DNA from: Tolypeutes matacus
Taxonomy: Eukaryota > Chordata > Mammalia > Cingulata > Chlamyphoridae
Assembly (NCBI GenBank): GCA_026826555.1
Contig: JAKSZT010053928.1
Location: forward strand, 4,505,787 to 4,569,786
Length of the DNA: 64,000 nt
Reading direction: 5' to 3'
Part shown: positions 57,959 to 64,000 of the stretch, in pieces
How positions within the stretch are numbered: position 1 is the stretch's first letter
Layout: every line of letters starts with the position of its first letter
The notes under the pieces: generated by a model
Told to the model about the DNA's origin: nothing
Databases searched by the model: none
Seen by the model: only the letters and a program-made list of their open reading frames with translations
Program-made: the position numbers and the translations under genes

Positions 57959-58112
57959 TTTCTTTGGGCCACGCAAGTGGACATTCACAGATGCTTTTTC
58001 ACACAATTGTCACAGCCATCCTATGAAGAAGATATTATTGCACTTGTTTTTCAGCTGAGGAAAATGAGGCTCATTGACGAATCGGTATTGTAACTCAGGA
58101 AAGTGGAAGAAA
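57959..58112 (-). mobile_element. MIR SINE, antisense
   Basis: tcacacaattgtcacagccat, cctatgaagaagatattattg, tttcagctgaggaaaatgagg in antisense MIR order. Confidence 0.75.
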
Positions 58113-59471
58113 GCATAGCCTTGTATTGGCGTCTTTCAGTCCCCCCAAATCCTCTGCAAATCATAATGATCAACAACCAGAAAAACAGTAGTAGAATTTG
58201 TACTTTAGTTTCTATTCCCTACCCCCCACCCCGCCCCCAACTAATTTATTTGTTCATTCTGCAAACATTTACTGAACTGGTGCTCTGCTAGGGCTTGAGG
58301 ATACAAAGATAAATAGAACAGTCCACAGACTACCTGAAGGGATGGATAAGGAAAGCAATGATGTTGATGGCAAAGAGGAGGGCACGATGGGACTCTGCCC
58401 CACAGCTGGGGGCTCAGGAGTTTTCCAGAGAAAAGGCAACTCTTAAACTGGGCCATAACACTGAGTAGGAGCTAGCCAAGCAGGCAAGGGAAGCTGAAGG
58501 TCATGTTCGTTCAAGGGCTTGCCAATAATTATTATGGAGCATAATATTCAAGGAGTGAAGCGGTGAGAAGTGAGGCTTGCGGGGAGGGGGCATGTAGTGT
58601 TCGGATAATAGAGGACCTTGTTTGCTAGGCACAGTATGTCTGACTTTATCCTAATGGTGATGGGAAGGCTTTTAAGCAGAGAGTAACGTGACCAGATGGT
58701 GCTGTTCTGGCTACACTGAGGAAGATGAGTTAGGGGCATTTGAGACTAGAGGCCAGTGATGTTGCTCTGAAGAGTGATGCAGATGAGAGAGGCCTAAACC
58801 AAGGGAGTTTGTGGAGATGGGGGGGGAAGATAACAGACCACCCACATGAAACGTGACAGCTGACACGATGTGGAAGATGGAGGAAGAGAAGGGGCTTATG
58901 ATGTCTCCTGGGTGTCTAGCTTAGGTTCCTGATATCATAAACAAGGACAGGAATAGGGGAAGAAGAGGAGGATTTGGGATAAAGGTGATGCACTCACTTA
59001 TTCACATAAGGAGTTTGAGGGATCTGTGGATACTTTTTAGGGACGTCCAGTCTTTGGTCACATTGACCTAGAGTTCAGGACAGAGGAATGGGCTTGAGAA
59101 ACAGAGCTGAGAGTCCTAGTGACCACATGGTAATACAAGTGTGGGCATGGAGGAGCTCATCCAGGAAGAAGAGAAGGAAAAAAGGGTTAATGTTTAATAA
59201 AGCAAGGAAGGAGAGGAGCCCAAGAAGGAGACTGAAAAAGAGCAGTCAGGGAAATAGGAGAAACACGTAGAATCTAAAAGAGAAGTTTCAGAAAAGGAGT
59301 GGTAAGCAGAGTTAACTGTTTCAGAAAAAATACTGAAAAGTAACCAATGAGGGTTTGGCCAAAGAAAAGACATTGGTGATTTTAACAGGGGCCATTTCCT
59401 GGAGAGGTGAGGGGTGTAGCTGGACTGTGAATGGGAGATGTGGCACGGGGCAGGGAAGGTAGACTACTTTT

Positions 59472-59834
59472 TTTTAAAGATGTATTTTATTTATTTCCCC
59501 CCTCCCCCCTCATTGTTTGTATTCACTGACTGCTCTTTGTGTGCTGGTTTTTTGTTTGTTTGTTTGTTTGTTTGTTTGTTTAGGAGGCACCAGGAACAGA
59601 ACCCAGGACTTCCCATGTGGGAGGGAGGCATCCAATGGCTTGAGCCACCTCCGCTCCCATTTGTTGTGTATCTCATTGTGTTTCCTTGTTGTGTCTCTCC
59701 ATTGCATCATCTTGTTGATGTCAGCCCATCAGCTCGATGTCTTGCTCCTCTTCTTTAGGAGGCACCAGGAACCGAACCTGGGACCTCTCATGTGATAGGC
59801 GAGCATCTAACTGCTTGAGCCACATCTGTTTCCT
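59472..59834 (-). mobile_element. DAS-type dimeric SINE with altered middle
   Basis: ggtagactactttt is exact at 59458-59471 and 59835-59848, and occurs a third time at 59866-59879. A (TTTG)n tract at 59552-59581 replaces part of the usual text between the tail and the second head. Confidence 0.94.
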
Positions 59835-59885
59835 GGTAGACTACTTTTATAAGAATCTGTTTCCTGGTAGACTACTTTTATAAGA
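59824..59885. repeat. 31-bp tandem duplication across a SINE edge
   Basis: The unit starting atctgtttcctggtagacta is present twice (59824-59854 and 59855-59885). It contains the last 11 bp of the SINE, its target duplication and flank, so it arose after insertion. Confidence 0.95.
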
Positions 59886-59937
59886 GGTTTGACATGGAAG
59901 AGGAGAGGGAAGATGAGATGCTTAAAATGAATATGGG

Positions 59938-60375
59938 GGGGGGGGATGTGGCTCAAATGGTTGGGCGTCCGTCTGTCATATGGAGGGACCTGGGTTCGAT
60001 CCCCAGGACCTCCCGGTAAAATAAAAAAATATATATATAGAAGGCGCATGGGCTGCCAGGCTGTGTGTGCTGGTGAGCCGCCAGGCCCCGGGAGCCATGC
60101 AGCAAGATGATGACGTAACAGGGGAGAGACAAGACGAGATGCTCCGAAAGCTCTGAAAACCAGGAACCGAGGTGGCGCAGGTGGCAGAACACCTCTCTCC
60201 TACATCAGAGGTCTCCAGGATCGAATCCTGGTGAAGACTGGAGGAGGAGGATGGGAGAAGATGGCAGGAGACAGACACAGAGAATTGCCCAGCGAATGGA
60301 CACAAAACAGCGAAATGGGGAAGAGGGGGTTTAAAATGGATAAAGTAAATAAATAAATCTTAAAAAAAATAAAAT
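59938..60375 (+). mobile_element. DAS-type SINE, second dimer class, sense, 14-bp TSD
   Basis: aaaatgaatatggg is exact at 59924-59937 and 60376-60389. Pol III-like boxes are clear: tggctcaaatgg (59949-59960) and ggttcgatccc (59993-60003) in head one, and tggcgcaggtgg (60173-60184) and ggatcgaatcc (60219-60229) in head two. It starts in a run of G. Confidence 0.96.
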
Positions 60376-60444
60376 AAAATGAATATGGGATAGTACAAAG
60401 CATGTTTGTCTGCTAGCAGAGAGAAGCCAGAGAAGAGAAGAAAC

Positions 60445-60625
60445 TGGAGCTTCAGGAAGAATGCACATTAGAATCACCTGGGGATTCCACCCCTTCTCCC
60501 TCACCTCCAACCCATTCAGCCCAAATTCCTAGGGGTGAGACCCTGGCTTCAGGGGTTTTTTAAATGTTTCCAGGTGTTCCAGGTGAAGGTAACAAATAGT
60601 TAGGACTGAGAACTCCTGAGATAAG
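60445..60625. mobile_element. MER5-like hAT element
   Basis: aatgcacattagaatcacctg, ctaggggtgagaccctggc, aaatgtttccaggtgttcc and actgagaactcctgag are in MER5 order. Ends are eroded. Confidence 0.75.
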
Positions 60626-61602
60626 ACTTGCTGAGCATGGCCTTAGGAGGAAGGACAGGTAAGTATGAGATGGGAGCCAGAAAGCTGAAATGTGACATTA
60701 ATTTACTTTGTGAAGTAGGCAGTAAGCTAGGTGTTTCACTGAAAGACAGAGATGGGTAAATCTCATTTCTATTTTATTCCCTATATCTGTGAACCCGGGA
60801 TAATAATACTTTCTTAAAGCCTGCATATAGAAGGGCTGTGTTAGTTTCTACCCCCCCCCATATGTTTTCCTTTCTTTCCTCAAAAATCCAGCAACCCCCT
60901 CCCCAACAATTTGAAAACGAAAAAAAATTTAATTTTTAGTCTTGACCCAATTATTGCCTATTTTTTCTCCTTGATCTCAGCTGCATTGATAGCCATACTA
61001 GCTGAACAGTGGTTGGGTCCCTTTTCAGTCCCCCTTCACCATCTTTCTTCATAACTCCATCCCTAAAGAATACAAACCTGTAATTGACATGTTTGGCCAA
61101 ACAAATGCAAACTGTATTGGACAGGAATTTATAAACGGAATTGGCAATCACATAAATATAGTATATGTATACACCAGGACTCCTCCCCAAAACTCAAGTA
61201 TTTTGAGAACCCAAAAGAATAGGGTCATAAAACAATATCTTGGATTCATTTAGGTTCCTCTCACCATTTCTATTCATTTGCTTTGGAGAATTTAGAGTTT
61301 ACTGCTACACAGCTGAAGCCAATTTTTTTTTTTTTTGTTAGCTAATTCGAGGTACACTATTCTGATGACTTATTCACGTCGTTATAATTGAAACAATATG
61401 ACCCATTCACAGAGATGTCCGCACATATTAAATCCATAATAAATATTTTGGATAGTTATGAAGATTATTACTTATTTTGTATGTATGCTTCCTTTAGAGA
61501 TAGTCACTATAAGGCAGTATTTCCCAATCTTGTGTTCTTTGACACTTCTGAATAGTCTTTGGTGACATACGTAGTTGCTCAAACAGAAGTTACAAATTGA
61601 TC
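60626..61602. other. Unique sequence, no gene recognised
   Basis: 60850-60950 is C-rich then A-rich. 61321-61336 is a T-run. 61510-61600 (cagtatttcccaatcttgtg) may be the end of an old DNA element, weak. No exon recognised. Confidence 0.4.
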
Positions 61603-61611
61603 ATGAATTTT

Positions 61612-61963
61612 TTTTTTAGGTTTATTTTATTTCTTTATCCCACCCCCCTTGTTTTTGCACATGCTGTCTGCTCTCTGTGTCCACTTGCTATGTGCCCTCT
61701 GTGTCTGCTTGTCTTCTCTTCTCGTCTTCTATTTAGGAAGCACTGGGAAGCAATCCTGGTACCTCCGATGTGGGAGAGAGGCACTCAATCGCTTGAGCCA
61801 CCTCAGCTCCCTGGTTTGTTGTCTCTCCTCTCTGTCTCTTTTTGTTGCGCCAGCTCTCTGTGTGAGCCAGCTCGCTTTCACCAGAAGGCTCCCGGAAATG
61901 AACCTGGGACCTCCCATATGGTAGATGGGAGCCCAATTGCTTGAGCCACATCTGCTTCCCTGA
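61612..61963 (-). mobile_element. DAS-type dimeric SINE, antisense
   Basis: atgaatttt is exact at 61603-61611 and 61964-61972. The linker between heads is shorter than in the other dimers (about 80 bp). Confidence 0.93.
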
Positions 61964-62007
61964 ATGAATTTTGATGGTCCTGCAGTGTTTTTTAAAGTTT
62001 GATTAGT

Positions 62008-62236
62008 GGTGGGAGTTGTGGGAGGTGGGCAACATGGGAATCCGAGTGGGTTCCGTATAATATTTTAGGTAATTTAAGCACCTCTTAAAATATATGTATA
62101 TATATATATATATATAAAATAACATTTTTGTAAGCAAATACACATATATGCATATATATTTATATATCATTTTACAAATGTTTGTATGTATTGTGAGAAT
62201 TTTGATTTTTACCCATAATAAAAAAAAAAAAAAAAA
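62008..62236 (+). repeat. Unidentified poly(A)-ended retro-sequence, copy 2
   Basis: aaagtttgattagt is exact at 61994-62007 and 62234-62247 (sharing A with the tail), so the insert runs 62008-62236. 62078-62236 matches copy 1 at 34192-34343. The first 70 bp (62008-62077) has no counterpart there. The (TA)n tract is longer in this copy. Parent not recognised. Confidence 0.88.
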
Positions 62237-62247
62237 GTTTGATTAGT

Positions 62248-62524
62248 TGGCAACATTTAAAAATCAGGTGATTTCACATGAAAATTCAGATTTCCGGCTC
62301 CTCTTGAAGAATTGAGAGGTATAGGAACCTGGCCCTGTGTGCAGCTGGTACCTACTACCAGATGGCTCCCCCACCAGACCAGGCAACCTCCTCTACTCTA
62401 TTGGAGTACCTGTCTAGCCTCTGTGGGCACTTGAATTTGAGACCAGACCCCTGGTCTAGGTAGAAAGTCTGCTGCTCAGAGCAAATGGCCGATGTCATTG
62501 TCATTATTTGCATTCGTTGCCTCC
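62248..62524. other. Unassigned sequence
   Basis: 62260-62300 (aggtgatttcacatgaaaat, cagatttccggctcctcttg) recalls a MER-type element, but no ends are visible. No gene recognised. Confidence 0.35.
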
Positions 62525-62650
62525 ACTAGATCAGGATCTCCTTGAGGGCTGGAGTATTACTTGTTCTATGTGCTTGTGTAACTACCTAGAGCCCTGTGCT
62601 GTGCCTGGCCCATAGCTGCTCAATAAAAATTTGCTTAATAAATGAATGAG
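62525..62650 (+). mobile_element. L2 LINE 3' end
   Basis: gatctccttgagggctggag, tgtgctgtgcctggcccatag and ctgctcaataaaaatttgc, with a taataaatgaatgag end. Confidence 0.85.
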
Positions 62651-62833
62651 GTATAACTCCTTGTAAGTATTTGGCTATAGATGAGGAAGTTGAAATTGCA
62701 GTGACTTGCTTCAGATCCCAAAATTTAGACACAGAATTTGAGATTAGTCCAACATGTTCATGTAAAGGATAGGTTTATTGTTAAAAGGGCTTTTCTTGGC
62801 AGATCAATCCTGAAATGCTGCTGGTTCCCTTTT

Positions 62834-63048
62834 TAAAAAGATTTATTTATTTATGCCTCCCTTGCTGCTTGTGCTCACTGTGTTTCATTTTTGCATGTCT
62901 ACTTGTCTCCCTTTGTTGGGTAATCTTGCTGCACCAGCTCACTGCACCACAGGGCCAACTTGCCTTCACCAGGAGACCCCAAGAATCAAACCCCAGGCCT
63001 CCCATATGGTAAACGGGAGCCCAACCAATTGAGCCACAGCCGCTTCCC
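62834..63048 (-). mobile_element. Short DAS-type SINE, antisense, 15-bp TSD
   Basis: tgctggttccctttt is exact at 62819-62833 and 63049-63063. Only one head plus a shortened linker and tail (215 bp), so it is an internally deleted form of the dimer. Confidence 0.96.
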
Positions 63049-63063
63049 TGCTGGTTCCCTTTT

Positions 63064-63494
63064 GAGTCACAATGTACATACCAAAGACTCAGAGAGATTC
63101 TGTGGCAAAACAACAGAAAAACAACATTTTTATTTGGTTTAACTCTTAAGTTCCCTACTCTTCATCTACCTTTTCACTATGTTGACACCCTATCTTTGAT
63201 TTTGTAACATTCCCACACTTCTCCAGATATACTTAAATGGAAAGTTATTCTTTTTAATTATGGTGAAATAAAAGTATCCTGGTTAAGACATTTTTGCAAG
63301 AATTTTGTGACAACCTCATAGGTCCCTGGGGTCTCCCTCAGAGTATTGCTGAAACAGAGTTGGGAAACATGGCTTTCACTGTGGTTTTGTTTGAAGTCAG
63401 GATTAAGCTATCCCGTTCCTTTATTCTCTTGATTGGGTCATAAATCCCTGAAGTTATATTTTACATCTGTTTTACATTTAGAGTTTGTTTTGTA
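63064..63494. other. Unique sequence
   Basis: No repeat family or gene recognised. 63290-63375 may be a remnant of an old DNA element. Confidence 0.4.
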
Positions 63495-63665
63495 TTTTAG
63501 AGTTTATGTTATCACATGCTTTATCTCAGTTTCTCCTCACAACAACCCATTTTGTAGGTGAAGAAAAGAATTCAGAATTTCAGTGACTTGCTCAAGGTCA
63601 TAAAGCTAGCAATGCCCAGATTTAAATCAGTCTTTTTACTCTAGATCTGAAAGCTCTTCCTGTAC
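63495..63665 (-). mobile_element. MIR SINE, antisense
   Basis: ctcctcacaacaacccattt, gtgacttgctcaaggtcat, aaagctagcaatgcccagat and aaatcagtctttttactcta in antisense MIR order. Confidence 0.85.
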
Positions 63666-64000
63666 CGCCAACTGATTTTTTTTTCTCCCCTTGAACGTTA
63701 TTTAGCCTTTTGGTCAAATAAGAATGTTGGCTCTAAATTCCAATGACCTGGGGTTGTACTCTCCTCCCCCCAGCCTAAAATACTGCTCCACTGTTCTGTG
63801 GTGAAGCACTGAAGACCTCCAGAGAGGAAGGCAATAGTGAGGGTTCTTTCCACCCTGCCTCAGGCCACAAGCCCAATCTGAGTCCAAACATTTTCTCCGC
63901 TTTTAGGAGTTGCAATCTTGCCTCTTATTTCTCCCTGTCCTGTGGAAGAAGTTACTCGTATGAAAAGTTTAATTTGCCAAAAGCGCCTCGTGGAAACCCT
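63666..64000. other. Unique sequence to window end
   Basis: No gene recognised. 63720-63770 could be a MIR remnant (atgacctggggttgtactc), weak. Confidence 0.35.

Larger units (their letters stand above)
58240..60440 (-). mobile_element. Long antisense L2 LINE, split by two SINEs
   Basis: Begins with the L2 3' end reversed (tttgttcattctgcaaacat, ttgaggatacaaagataaat). It continues into the internal region (ttttaagcagagagtaacgtg, agatggtgctgttctggctac, gttcaggacagaggaatggg). SINEs interrupt at 59472-59834 and 59938-60375. No coding frame survives. Confidence 0.85.

Noticed and set aside
59938..60010. tRNA gene
   Set aside because: The box-like words belong to the head of a DAS SINE with its tail and target duplication. 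No cloverleaf-complete tRNA is seen.

Overview
This window is mammalian genomic DNA from a xenarthran, most likely an armadillo (Dasypus or a close relative). The diagnostic signal is about two dozen tRNA-headed SINE units of the armadillo DAS type. They recognise themselves by heads reading like tggctcaagcgattgg and ggttcgaatcc, a dimeric body and an aaataaataaatctt tail. Alu, B1/B2, CAN and BovB-type repeats are absent. Older mammal-wide repeats (MIR, L2, L1M, MER5, MaLR-like LTRs) form the background.

I recognise no functional host protein-coding exon, no RNA gene and no CRISPR array. Two host-gene fragments are present. One is a full-length processed copy of ribosomal protein S25 mRNA (28547-29031). 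The other is a short broken fragment of the ankyrin block of ANKHD1/ANKRD17 (about 48307-48455). The window is best read as intergenic or intronic DNA.

Layout: 1-7.5 kb holds mostly unique sequence with a MIR, L2 pieces, a nested LTR pair and two SINEs. 7.9-16.1 kb is one ancient antisense L1 3' region split into pieces by later insertions: two younger L1 blocks, an LTR fragment, a solo LTR and several SINEs, two of them tail-to-tail. 16-29 kb carries L1M fragments, two solo LTRs (18.4 and 22.9 kb), a complete non-autonomous hAT element (19.6 kb) and the RPS25 retrocopy. 29-40 kb has an L2 hit by a cluster of three SINE heads, a GC-rich stretch at 36-37 kb, and the first copy of an unidentified poly(A)-ended repeat. 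40.7-45.1 kb is a 4.4 kb 5'-truncated L1 on the minus strand with an exact 10-bp target-site duplication, dropped into an older L1. 45-55 kb is more layered L1, two solo LTRs and a three-head SINE cluster. 55-64 kb has a solo LTR, MIRs, two MER5-like elements, a long antisense L2, five SINEs and the second copy of the unidentified repeat.

The best material for a second look is structural: the near-identical pair of unidentified retro-sequences (34192-34343 and 62078-62236), an insertion that is all A-rich tail between perfect 13-bp repeats (54342-54404), the tail-to-tail SINE pair at 12.6-13.4 kb, a foreign antisense piece inside an L1 ORF2 (10434-10592), and the RPS25 copy whose three deletions are all multiples of three. 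I do not see evidence for a new multi-gene biological system. All family names come from recognition by eye; no database search was run.
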